From contig SSBO01000009.1 of assembly GCA_005281725.1 (NCBI GenBank), forward strand, positions 8,697,831 through 8,761,830: DNA of 64,000 nucleotides, read 5' to 3'. The notes beneath the pieces are model-generated. The model was not told the origin of the DNA. It worked only from the letters and a program-made list of their open reading frames with translations, and ran no database searches. How positions within the stretch are numbered: position 1 is the first letter of the stretch; each line of letters starts with the position of its first letter. This document shows, one piece after another, positions 27,209-38,418 of this stretch. The stretch is from Wuchereria bancrofti (lineage: Eukaryota > Nematoda > Chromadorea > Rhabditida > Onchocercidae). The position numbers and the translations under genes were made by a program.

Positions 27209-28902
27209 ATGATGAAAATGAAGAAAGAAGTCATTTTCCTTCTCATCATTGCTTTTTCGTTCTGCATAAAGGTATTAAATTTGCTTCAATTTGATAGCAC
27301 TCGCCATCAGTTTATGTTCACGATAGAACGATGACTTATTCGACTGAAATATCTCTTTATGGGAATCTGTTTCCATACTGAGATGGGCTGCTTCAACAGT
27401 TTCATACGAGATCAAATTGTCCCTTACATGAGTTTCAATAAACTAATATTTTCACTTACAGCAATATCCATTATACAACTGTTAAACTTACTTGACAAGC
27501 AATATCAATTTTTGCAATCTTTATTTTTAGGCAACAACTCCGGGAACTACAGCAACAACAACAACAGCGTTTTTCGCATTAACTTCTATAATTACAACAA
27601 TAGCAACTTCTTCACGTCCTTTTACATCGACTGCATTTTCCACATCAACTCCAACTACAATAAGAATATCCTCTTCAACAGTTTCTACAACAACAACCCT
27701 TTCCACATCAACTCCAACAACGACAATAAGAACATCTTCGACAGTTTCTACAACAACAACCCTTCCCACATCAATTCCAACAACTACAATAAGAACATCT
27801 TCAACAGTTTCTACAACAACCTTTTCCACATCAACTCCAACAACTACAACAAGAACATCTTCAGCAGTTTCTACAACAACAACCCTTTCCACATCAACTC
27901 CAACAACTACAGTAAGAACATTTTCGACAGTTTCTACAACAACAACCCTTTCCACATCAACTCCAACAACTACAATAAGAACATCTTCGACAGTTTCTAC
28001 AACAACAACCCTTCCCACATCAATTCCAACAACTACAATAAGAACATCTTCGACAGTTTCTACAACAACAACCCTTTCCACATCAATTCCAATAACTACA
28101 ATAAGAACATCTTCAACAGTTTCTACAACAACCTTTTCCACATCAACTCCAACAACTACAATAAGAACATCTTCAGCAGTTTCTACAACAACAACAACCC
28201 TTTCCACATCAACTCCAACAACTACAATAAGAGCATCTTCGACAGTTTCTACAACAACAACCCTTTCCACATCAACTCCAACAACTACAATAAGAACATC
28301 TTCAACAATTTCTACAACAACAACCCTTTCCACATCAACTCCAACAACTATAATAAGAACATCTTCAGCAGTTTCTACAACAACAACAACCCTTTCCACA
28401 TTAACTCCAACAACTACAATAAGAACATCTTCTTCGACAGTTCCTACAACAACAACCCTTCCCACATCAATTCCAACAACTACAATAAGAACATCTTCAA
28501 CAGTTTCTACAACAACAACAACCTTTTCCACATCAACTCCAACAACTACAATAGGAACGTCTTCATCAGTTTCTACAACAACAACAACCCTTTCCACATC
28601 AACTCCAACAACTACAATAAGAACATCTTCAACAGTTTCTACAACAACCTTTTCCACATCAACTCCAACAACTACAACAAGAACATCTTCAGCAGTTTCT
28701 ACAACAACAACCCTTTCCACATCAACTCCAACAACTACANTCAACAACTTCTACAGCTACAGCAACTTCTTCTTCAACAATTCCAACAACAGCAACCACT
28801 TATTCAGCAGCTCCTCCAACAACAACAACTTCTTGTGCAACTTGTGCAACAGCAACAACAACTGCTTCTACAAATGCTCCAACAACCTCAGCAAATACCT
28901 AA
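27209..28902 (+). CDS. secreted Thr/Ser-rich mucin-like repeat protein (two exons)
   Basis: Predicted secreted, heavily O-glycosylated protein; no family recognised beyond composition. Exon 1 (27209-27271) encodes 21 residues with a strong signal-peptide core (EVIFLLIIAFSFCIK) and ends at a GTATTA donor in phase 0. Exon 2 starts after TTATTTTTAG at 27531, also phase 0, beginning ATTPGTTATTTTAFF. It then runs 403 open codons to 28739 as repeats of about 20 residues of the type STVSTTTTLSTSTPTTTIRT. There is one N at 28740. If it is spurious, the same Thr-rich frame continues for 53 codons to a TAA at 28900-28902 (477 aa in all). Exon 2 has no internal ATG in this frame, so it is easily missed without exon 1. 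An alternative is that the repeat exon joins the Gln-rich frame after the N. The signal peptide, acceptor and shared phase are seen; glycosylation is inferred. Confidence 0.6.
27660..28739 (+). repeat. coding minisatellite, ~18 units of 57-63 bp
   Basis: Tandem units of about 60 bp (core ACATCAACTCCAACAACTAC) differ mainly by whole ACA triplets, so every unit length is a multiple of three. Because of this, the Asn-rich + frame and a Val-rich antisense frame also stay open across the array. Length variation by triplets only is what selection for one translated frame would leave. Confidence 0.9.
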
Positions 28903-29110
28903 TCTCCTTCAACAACTTCTCCAGCTACAAGTCCAATTTCAACAACTTATGCAAGAACAACAACAACTTCTCCAACAATTACAGCAGATGCAGCCTTCAC
29001 TTCAGCAACTTCTCCAAAAACAACAGCCTGTCGTTGAAGATCTTCTGAAAAGCAAACAAAGTCTTCTCCAAAAGTTACAACAGCAATTGCCTCTTTTGGT
29101 TTATTTCTAG
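28741..29110 (+). CDS. Gln/Leu-rich coiled-coil-type protein, C-terminal part
   Basis: A frame of about 122 codons, roughly half glutamine with regular leucines (QQLL-type spacing), ending at TAG 29108-29110. It is closely related to the C-terminal half of the inverted frame at 63021-64000: both contain QQPQQIPNLLQQ, then LQQMQPSLQQ, then KQSLL near the end. Differences are largely conservative in this frame (for example V/I, D/E), which argues that it was translated in both copies. No start codon or upstream exon in this frame is seen; its left edge is exactly the N at 28740 where the Thr-rich repeat ends. It may be the C terminus of the upstream gene (if the N hides a change of 2 bases, modulo 3), a separate gene whose 5' part is missing from the assembly, or a pseudogene. 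Confidence 0.5.
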
Positions 29111-29480
29111 AATTGGTTCATTTCTCAAACAACCACAGCATCAACAATAAGTGACTGTTTTTTCTTATGGGATATCTGATTTCTATACATTCATTTTCCA
29201 CATATCGACACGCGACATTATTTCTTTTTCAAAGTTTCCACATAAACTTTTTCAATGATTTTCTACTTCAGTAATTCCTGATCAAAATATCTGATCTAAA
29301 CAACCGCCAACTTCTCTATAACACGAATTATATTTTACAATGGAAAAAATAAGTAACCAGTGAACTTTTATTATAATTGCAAAATTATGAAAAATATTCG
29401 TACAGAATTTTTTCCGATATGTAGTTTTTTATGAATGCAAAATAAATTGTATTTGAATATAATTTTCACATATTTTAAAT
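28741..29480 (+). repeat. left arm of an inverted segmental duplication
   Basis: This Gln-rich 3' end and about 370 bp of its 3' flank are matched, inverted, by 62690-63392. Shared flank landmarks include CATCAACAATAA, CGACACGCG, TTTCCACAT, TTTTACAATGGAAAAAA and TATTTGAATAT, in the same order. Similarity beyond the stop codon shows a genomic duplication, not just repeat-rich protein similarity. Confidence 0.8.
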
Positions 29481-30061
29481 TTTTTTTTTGCTCTATTTTA
29501 AAAATTATGCTTATGACATTGAAGCTGAGCAATAAATTCTAGTGCACAATTAACAATAACCAAAATTCTTACCCTTACAACTGTAAAGTTAAGATTTTGT
29601 TTTCACAATTTTCTTAATATCATTAGTCTGAATCGAAGTTTTCAACCCAGTGGTTTCGTGCAATATCACAGTATCTTCAGCTCATATAACTGATGGGAAA
29701 GTTTGACAACAGATCAATTAAGAATCACTTTGTTGTAATATTAGAAATATTGAAAATTTACTACAACTATAATTTTGCCACAAAATCTAAAACTTTTTAT
29801 ATAAAACCCTTTAAACGATCATTTTCAGCGGTAGAAATGCAGAAGTTTTTTTCCTTCTTCAAGGCAACGAAAATAATATAATAAATTAATAATAGCTGAA
29901 AATAATTTTTTTTTAAAAATGCAAAATTTCTTTATATAAATAAATAAATATATGTCGTATATATCGAATACTAGTATTCCTCTTAAATAATTCTGCACAG
30001 CTCAAAATATATTGCATGGGAAATTAGTACATACTGTCAGAAAGGTAGAAGAGATTTTATA

Positions 30062-30302
30062 TGTCGGAAAAATTTGTTCAAATCTATAAGACAGAAATCT
30101 ATAGGCTAAAGATTGTCATATTTGAATGTTCTTAAGATCGACAATTATTTCATTTAAAATTGTGTTATTATAACCAACGAAACTTCCAAATTGCAATTAA
30201 TCATATGCGTAATGACGAAACGCTATAAAAATATTATTTCTGATAATCTATTCACTTGTTTAAAGGCCTCCCGTTGGAAACTAACGATCATTATGTGAGA
30301 AG
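30062..30302 (+). repeat. LTR-like direct repeat, left copy
   Basis: Starts TGTCGGAAAAA and contains ATTTGTTCAAATCTATAAGA, a CTATAAAA box, TGATAATCT and GTTGGAAA, in the same order as the block at 35349-35570. It is diverged, but the 20-bp identical segment and collinearity make chance unlikely. It is probably an old LTR. A matching right end and target-site duplication could not be defined. Confidence 0.5.
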
Positions 30303-32920
30303 TAAATCCTACTATTTGACGCTAGTTTTGAGAGACAAAAAATATTGTAGAGAATTTATTTGGGAGATTTGGCACTGTCGAATTTTTTGTAAGAGTCAAT
30401 TAGTCTAGTTTAGAAAAGATTTCTTTATTCCTTAATCTTGAGATGGATAGTTTGTTGTATACATTGATAGTATGCAATAATCTGCAGAAATATTGCAATG
30501 CCTTTATTAACACACAGAAACAAATTGAGCAGGACGAAAAAATTGAGTTTCTTATAATAGAAAACAGATGAGTTGGCTAAAAAGTTGAAGTACGAATAGT
30601 GGAAAATTTTGTGATAAACAGATTAGTATTGACTTGGTGTTTGCATAAGTATATATAGTTTAAAATTGGAGTGGTTTCACCAGAGCAACCAGATCAACAG
30701 TTGTCAGAAGAAGTTGACACTATGTTATAAAAAAAGGGATTATCGAGGAGAAGGGTAAATGAAGAAAAGAAGAAATTCGCGCAGATGGTTGCAAATGATA
30801 GGGAGCGGTTGCAAGTGGTTCAACAGTAAGTTAGTGTAATTAGTAAAGTTAGTAAAAAACATGCATAAGTTTAAAACAATCACGGGAAACATAGAACTAT
30901 AATTAATGAAAAGACATGCAAAAGAAAAATTAAAATAATGTATTACATAAATAACAAAAAAAATGGAATTAGCTAAAAAGCGTGCAGAACTAAAAAGACC
31001 AAAAATGTCACACATTGAACAAAAATAACAGAAAACGCGAACTATGAGAGAAGAATGAACATTAGTAAGGAGACATGCTTTAAAATGAATTAAAAAAGGA
31101 AGGATTCAAAAAGTGAAAAGAAGTAATATTTAGAAAAAACTTCATGAATCAAGATTTAATCAACAAGAAGTATAAAATGAGTGAAGCCTACAAAAAGAGA
31201 GAGATTTCGTAAAATGATAAATATAATAAACAAATGTAAAATGGCGTTAAAGTAGAATTTTTTTCAAGAAAAACATGCGAAAGTGAAGTTAGTGATGAAA
31301 AGAAAGAAGAGTTGCTAAGCAAGAAATATTAACAGTGCATTATACAAAAAGAACTAATTTAACAGAAAATTAGGGAAAAAATCAAGCTATTGCAAAAAAG
31401 AAATACTATAAATGCTCTTTTTAAAAAAACATAAAGACGTTTGCAATAAAAGAAGTATATATAAATGGAAATTATATGAAAAGTATGTAATAGAAAGATA
31501 ATATAAGTATATAAATATATACACTTACCAGTAGCAGTGCATAAGTGTATAGAAATGGAGATATTGTAAAGAGAAGGATTAATAATTACAACATAAAAGC
31601 AAAAAACAACTAGTAGTTATGATGTAAGTAACAAAAACAAAAAGCACAAACAAGTAACAAAATATGAAAGTTAGTAAATAAAATTTGATCGAAATCTTAT
31701 CAGAAATTTCAAAAACAAAATCTTCAAAGAAATTTAGGTATGAAACTTCAAATATCTGTTAACCATAAGTAAAAATAGACCTACTGCAGATAAAACTTTT
31801 AACTACTGCTGCAAAAAACAAAAAAAAAAAAAGAGGCATAAGGAAAAGACGAAAACAAATGATACTGAAAGCTAAATAAGAAAATAAACCATAAAAACGA
31901 AAGACGAAAAGTAGATAATAAATGGAACAGATTCCGTAAACTACTATTTTGCCACTAATAGGCCGCCATTGCACGTAGGTATAAATAGCAAAAGAGGAGA
32001 AGACAATGGATGCGTCAGATCGATTGTTGTCTGACATTACATGATTGGCTTATAGCCACAATTAAAACGTCAGTAAAACTTAAATATTAAGGACAAAAAT
32101 ATCGATATATAATTTGAGAATACCGAAGCGTGCAAAATATCAAAATCCCCCCCAAAACCTTACTCATTCAGTAATACTGTTTATAAATAATTTTACAATA
32201 AGTAGAACAAAGGAATTTTCCAGAAGTGTTTGATGAGATCAAAATAGCCATAATATTCCAAGTGATCGCCAATGATCACTCTTTTACTTTTGTCATTAAA
32301 ATAGTACATTTTGTCTAAAGTTAATTTTGCATGTGAAACTTCTTTATTTTCGATTTTTACACCGGTATCTGCTTTAATCGTATAGCACTTTTGGTTTTTA
32401 CGAAATACTCAATTTCTAATATTCTGTTCCATGAAATATTAGTCGGTTAACCAAGTTCGTTGAGATAGATGATAATTGTGATTTCTCGAAACTTCTGAAT
32501 TTATGACGCTATTTTTTTCATAAAAGTAAAATTCTTTTACCTTTTAGTCATCTTTAATCAGCTGGTGTGCTACTCGTTATTGTTCCACTCTTTTTTATTT
32601 AAGTTTTCAGGTGTTGAGTGATAATATATAGCGTTGAAAAGAAATAACTAAAAACTTGAGTTAATTAACGAAAAACTGGAGGAATATGGAAATCGATATG
32701 AATAAAAAATTGAGAAAGGCAGAGATGGTGAAGTAAGAAAGCAGTAACAGAACTGTCATACTTTTCAGGAAGATTTCTCAACGGATCAATAAATATGCTA
32801 AACTTTCTGGAAATCGACGACGAAGAAAGTTCAGAAAATCAACTAACAACGTTTGACTGATCAGTTCAGAAAGTCGATAACAGGAACCTTTGCCCTACGA
32901 ACTGCAAAACGAAGAGAACA
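30303..32920. other. A-rich interior, no intact gene
   Basis: The + strand is purine-rich with many stops. The open frames on the minus strand (30740-31015, 31759-32037) are short and unrecognised. By position it may be the gutted interior of the LTR-like element, but I see no gag, protease, reverse transcriptase or integrase motif. Confidence 0.4.
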
Positions 32921-32947
32921 GTGATACTGAGTAAGTTTAATTCGATA

Positions 32948-33255
32948 ATGAAAAGCTTAATCTTATTAACGATAATTTCCTTAGCATTACTTCAAGCAAA
33001 GACAAAGGAAAATTGCAAATTTGCAAAAAGAAAAAAAAAACCATTGGTCCCGAAAAACGGAATTGTGAAGAAATCACAGGACAAAATCTCAAGTCGATTA
33101 AGGTTGCTGTATATACTCGAAGACACGTGCGAATACCTGCAATGAGATGCATCAACGTTATCAGAATAATATGTATGAAAGCATTCTTCAGATTATCATT
33201 GCCCGCAGTTTGTGACAAAATAACTACTTCCGTTACAATTCCATATTTCTGCTGA
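32948..33255 (+). pseudogene. broken ORF with signal peptide, frameshift at an A-run
   Basis: An ATG at 32948 opens a short frame with a clear hydrophobic leader (residues 1-16, core LILLTIISLALLQ) and then basic residues. The frame closes at 33143-33145. The +1 frame, entered across a run of ten A near 33032, stays open to 33255 and has evenly placed cysteines, so a single-base change in the run probably split one secretory reading frame. Downstream to 33930 further fragments in shifting frames end in a hydrophobic stretch near 33690-33780. A leader, Cys-containing domain and terminal hydrophobic stretch next to the right LTR-like block would suit an env-like ORF of a retroelement, but I cannot confirm a family. 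Confidence 0.35.
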
Positions 33256-35348
33256 GACTTTGATAATCAAATGGAAATAAACGGATTTCGTTTGAATTAA
33301 GTTGCTTCCAACGAATGGATAACGAACAACTGTGGATGGTTAGGAACTAAATGTCAATCTACAACAAAGTTTGTATTCGCAAAAGAGAAATATTCCTCTG
33401 TGATGGATTAGTATCAGATCTCGATAATATGAAGCATTGTGTGCTCCTTAAAATGAAGAATATGTAATTACTAGTATTGTTCTATGGAAAAATGCATGCT
33501 TATACAGAGAAATCGACGCTCGAATACAAAGGAAATCATATTATTGTAGATGAACTCCTTGTTTTTAACAAGGAAAACAAAACAATACACACAACAATGA
33601 GATGCGAATTTGTTGGCCCACATCTAATGAATTTCATCGATATAAAAATCGTCAAAAATGCAACAAGAGTTAGCAGTAGAAGAGCTATTGTCACCAATTT
33701 CTTCCTGATAGCAACAATGATAGAGGGTTGTTTCTTCTGCCTCTTTGGTTCTTTTCCTGGTATCTCAAATTTGGGTATCTAACTTTATTCATGAAATACT
33801 TAATACAACAACGGACTCAGAATTTCAGTGACAATTTTAATGATGATAGTAACAAAAAGAGAATTGCAGAAACTACACCAAATATTTCAACTAACCCATC
33901 TAGCCCAAAGGATTTTAGAAAATGAATGTGATGAATCGGACTATAAGATCGCAAGAAATACGTTATAAGACAAGAAACAGCGTCTTTGGAACGTGCACAT
34001 TGGTTCAGCGCTCTGTGTTAACGCAATGTGAAATAATAAAGCATTATATGTGACTTAAGACGGTGAGGATGTCTGGTTTTAAACAAAGGGACTTTAAACA
34101 AAGTACTATTTCCTTGTTTCTTGCTTGTTACTCGCGATATCAGCTACAGTCATAAACTCAAAATCAGCTCAAAATGTCAGTTATTCATGGAAGAAACAAG
34201 TCAGACGGAGCAGACTCGAGAAAATGGTCCAGGAGTAGAGCATAATCCAGTGTTCAACCAGCAAAAGACAGGAATTATCTGGATTGAAAGTGAAGTCGAT
34301 AAAGCTACAGAATTAAGGCAGGTGTCGCGGAACTCGAAATAAGTCTCGAAAACCTCCTAATAACTTACAAAATATGTCAAAATTGTATTAATCCATAATA
34401 CTAGAATGTGTCTTAACTAAACATTCCTTAAAGAATTATAAAGCTGTTTCAAATTGCATCATGTAAGCAGTTACTATTCCAACACTCATCTTCCCATTGT
34501 GGCTGAGCTTGTCTAGAAATTTTCAACAGTTAATAAAGGGTATGTGCATTGTTTAATATGTTAAAAATTACTCCTTTGCTTCAAACCAAATTTGCTTACA
34601 ATGTCGAAATGTTGTAAAGGTTTTCTAATCTAATAATCATTCTTTGACAAACTGACAATCTCCTACTATATAAAGAGCAAAGACCATCTGATAGCTCTTT
34701 ACTCAGTGTAATCATGTGCTTGTTGCAAGTCAATGCCCACTGTATATGGATTTAAATCCTTCGTTTCTGTCAGTTTTTTGTACCAGCAAGTTATGGTTCG
34801 GCCACCCTCCCTCACTCATTTAATTCGGTTCATTTAAATCCTTTAAGTTCCTCATCAATTTTTTTTCATCCTATTCATAGATAACACTGAAATTATCAGT
34901 ATACTGTTGCTATAGACTAATAACTATGTATTGTGGTTGCTAGTGAATAAAATCACTACAATACACCTTTTAATGAATGTATTCGTCTATACCACTACAA
35001 TAACAATTAAGGAAGATACTTGAGCATACGAAAGTCCAGTTCGACTCTATGCTAAGCTACGAGTATCAGATAACCCCAAGTTTCACGACAGCAGAATTAA
35101 CAAAATTTGTAGCACATTGGAAATTGATCATTGTTGGTCTAAGTGTTCAGCAGTTTATTGTTCTAAAGATGGAAATTGGTTTAATTCGGCCAATTTTTTG
35201 TCTATCATTTATTAAACTTCAGTCCGAGGAGGAACTATTGCTATTCCTATAGAAGTTACACAAGGTCCCGCACCCTCCAATCAAGCTTTATTTCACTATA
35301 ATCCTCACATTCGTCTTCCCGAAGGATTTCATCTCCTTCAGTTAGGAA
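33256..35348. other. decayed sequence with a possible third LTR-like promoter block
   Basis: Frames are broken throughout (33477-33782, 33728-33925, 34121-34342 and 35049-35252 are the longest). Around 34650-34720, ACAATCTCC followed by ACTATATAAAGAG resembles the TGATAATCTC...ACTATATAAG part of the block at 35349-35570. A GAATAAAATC hexamer context lies at 34947-34956. No intact gene. Confidence 0.35.
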
Positions 35349-35570
35349 TGTCGGAAAAACCGGAGCGATATCATAATATTTCGAAAGAAATTTGTTCAAA
35401 TCTATAAGATTAACTTGTATCATGAATAATCATCAAACACTTATCTTTCAAATTACAGCTAATCTTATATGCTTATATGCAATGACAAAATACTATAAAA
35501 GTCATTATGCCTGATAATCTCTCCACACATCTAAAGTTCTGTTGGAAATCAGAGCCCACTATATAAGAAA
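35349..35570 (+). repeat. LTR-like direct repeat, right copy
   Basis: Collinear with 30062-30302: the TGTCGGAAAAA start, ATTTGTTCAAATCTATAAGA, CTATAAAAG, TGATAATCTC and GTTGGAAAT, ending at a TATATAAG box (35561-35568). Relative to the left copy it has a short insertion after the start. Confidence 0.5.
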
Positions 35571-35972
35571 AAAACCACAGTCTGGATTCAGTCTTTAGCA
35601 ACAACAAGCTTCGATTCTACTCATCTTAGTACTCCTGCTCCACCGAAGTAATCTTTGACCACACAATCAAATTTCTCTATTATAAATTGTGACATAATTT
35701 AATACTATTGTCGCCACAATGGCGAAGCTATGATGTAATGAACAAAGATTACTGTTTTAAGTGATTTTAATCTACTTTGTAACCTTAACATCCAAAAAAT
35801 CCCTCCCAATTTTCTTCCTTACAAAGCCATTTATAGTATCTTGTAATGGTATGGCTCGGTTGGGAAGTGTCTAGCTTGCTTACATCTTTAAATGTTTTAT
35901 AATTAAGTTATATTCGTGTGTTATGTATCAACTCGTTATTGTAATGTTGTATAATTTTTAATGTTAATCTGT

Positions 35973-35994
35973 GGTTTAATTACCCAAGTTTGAG
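35973..35994 (+). other. exact match to the 22-nt nematode SL1 spliced leader
   Basis: The sequence starts GGTTTAATTACCC and ends AAGTTTGAG, identical over all 22 bases to the SL1 leader found at mRNA 5' ends in nematodes. An SL1 RNA gene should continue with a GTAA-type donor and an Sm site (AATTTTTG-like) within about 100 nt. Here the next bases are GTTTGAATAATAAAG and no Sm-like site is evident before 36165. It could be a diverged SL RNA gene or the 5' end of a trans-spliced transcript copied back into DNA. Confidence 0.85.
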
Positions 35995-36009
35995 GTTTGA
36001 ATAATAAAG

Positions 36010-38418
36010 TATTTCACGAAGACTCCCACAGTACACGTACACAGAACGGAACCAGTACAGATTCGAGAATCTACCAGTATCGAAGGCAAAGAAGTCAGCG
36101 ATCTGAACTGTCAAGGAAGGAAACCTACTTTGTTTCGCAAGGAAGCAGAGCAGTAAGAAAGGGTTATTAAATTTGTTTTTACAACTATATAACAATCGTT
36201 ATAACGTCAGCAAATAAGCTTTTTTTATTCGATTATTTGTTTGCGTCACCGAACCAACTGCAAGGACTCATTAACCAAACAGAATCTCGACACAGTACAG
36301 CTAGATGAAGTGGTCAAACTAATTATTTGTGATCACTTGATTACAAGACATAGATTCTGCTTCAATTACAACGGCAAAGCATAATTCAGATCATTATTTT
36401 CAAAAAATGAAAAGTCAAAAAATTATATCAAAAATGTTTATACTTCCAAGTATGCAACCTCAAAATTATGTTGACAAATGTTGTTTTTAGAAAAAGTTAC
36501 TTAGTGATCAAGGACGATCAATTCTAAGAAATTATTTTCAGATGAATTAAATTTTCGTTAGAAAAATTAAAGTTGGGTAAGATTAGATAATAAGCTATCT
36601 CTTATTCATCATTTCTTCGTGCTTAGTCATTTAGATTTAGGAGCTTCAATAAATTAGCTGAAGATATTATTTAATTAGAAAACGAAAAATTAACTAATTG
36701 GAAGTTAACATTTCATCTTCATGCTTCAATATTTTTCCAAAATGTGTGAATTTTGCTTCAATTTTTAGCGAATATGTTAATTTTGATGCCGTTCTGATGA
36801 TTTTTTCCATAGCGCTGTCTTATTTCTTGTTTGATTTCGATGTTCCTTCAGATATTTTAGAAAAAAGTTAGAACAGATGGTAAGTGGGATTCATGTCTAG
36901 TTTCAGTTATTAACTTAATCAAATGCAAATAGTTTGATTAATAAGCTAATTGCCAATAATGCTGCTCTAATACTTTTGATTGAATGATCTTTATCTTATA
37001 TGACGTGAAATGGTTTATAACATTATATTAATTGTTTATAAAAATAGCTGTCAGACTGAAAGACCTCTACAACTTAGAAACATCATGCATATTATGTATG
37101 GAGAAAGATCTCATGCAATCAAAGACATCATGAAGGAAAGCCGGAAATGCTGGAACACAGTTGGAAAATCTAAAGAAACGTCAATTTTTATACCAATGTC
37201 AATGATCGCTTTAGTTGATTCATTGGATTCATTTTTCTAATAAATTAGTCTAACCTTCCTCAAATTGCTGAAACATGCTTGAACTTCCTTCTTTGTTTCG
37301 ATCCAAGCACTAAGAATATTACAATTAAATTTATAGTTTAAGTTTACCGAAAAGACAAGAAGATTATATTTTGTGTTCTTCTAGGGAAAAATGTTCATTG
37401 TTACAAACTGAACCTATAAACTTTGAAATAACAATCGATTTAATTAAAATAATTTCACGACTGATTCTAGTTCTAAGTTTTGATGTGAAAAATTTGATGT
37501 GAAAAATGACAGCAAGTTTTGATGTAAGAATTGCATTTAATAGTTGTATAGTTGTATAATTGAACCAGAAAGACTGATTAATTCAGTTCTAAACAGTAAC
37601 TACAACTCAATAATATAAATGAACAATGTGCCGGAAATCTTTCTCAAATGTAAGACTATATTTAACATTCTTTTTTACTAAAGTTTCCAATGCAAAGTGA
37701 TTTCATTTCGATATTCCCTTGAGTATGATAAACTTAAATATGGTGGTAGTTGTGGTAAACAGTATAATTTAAAATAAGGTTATGGAAAATTGGAGCAAAA
37801 TAGGAGAGAGAGAACTAAAATAAGTTATGCTTATAACTAATAATGACACTTAATTACAGTGCATTTTACACATTCATTTGGAATAGCATATTCAATGTTC
37901 AACCTGTGCTTGTAATTTTCAAATTATAGAAGTAACATTGCTTTTATTTTGCTTTTTTTCGAAAGTGTTAAATGAGTCTTGTAATTCATTCAATCAGCTG
38001 ATGTAATATCATTGTAATTTTATACACTTTAATGATATTAACTTAACTCTATTATCGTTAACTCTTATTTTTGTGTACCCCGGGGTTTCTAACAAACAGT
38101 ACAGGAAAGAGTTTTGCAATATGTGTATGCATGTATATGATTTGACATTAACAAAATAAGCAATGCATTGCAAAATTAAGTTCAACTGTTTACAAACGAT
38201 ATCAATTTTCCAAATGATGAGGGTAGTTCGAAACCGTGAAAAGTTATCAGGAGTTTATAAGATACTGATTTAAACATTATTTATCATTTTGACGTTTTTC
38301 GTTTCTGATGCGATTTTATTATTCGAAGTTATGCAATAATAATCAGTCTATAAATATCGGATATTTTTTATTTTAGTACTAATTTGAAGAAAGCAAGGAA
38401 TCTTAGAATATTTATTTT
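36010..38418. other. intergenic, no gene supported
   Basis: Apart from a short frame after the SL1 match (to about 36153, rich in R/S/E/Q and unrecognised), no splice-bounded exon or RNA gene is visible. The right end is the 3' flank of the minus-strand acyltransferase gene. Confidence 0.5.
38411..38416 (-). promoter_or_regulatory. AATAAA on the minus strand after the NRF-type gene
   Basis: AATAAA begins 3 bases past the stop codon, unusually close. A second one at 38367-38372 may be the functional poly(A) signal. Confidence 0.35.

Noticed and set aside
27359..28739. Asn-rich + strand ORF across the repeat
   Set aside because: Same array in another frame. Its start lies in the intron of the two-exon model and it has no leader or known pattern, although it does connect to the Gln frame if the N counts as one base.
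27527..28747. Minus-strand ORF of 406 codons, Val/Asp/Glu-rich
   Set aside because: It is the antisense shadow of the triplet-length repeat array; the + strand Thr frame has a signal-peptide exon, acceptor and phase match.
35973..36090. Ordinary SL1 RNA gene
   Set aside because: The leader is exact, but the expected donor right after GAG and an Sm-like site within about 100 nt were not seen. Kept as an SL1 match, not annotated as an RNA gene.
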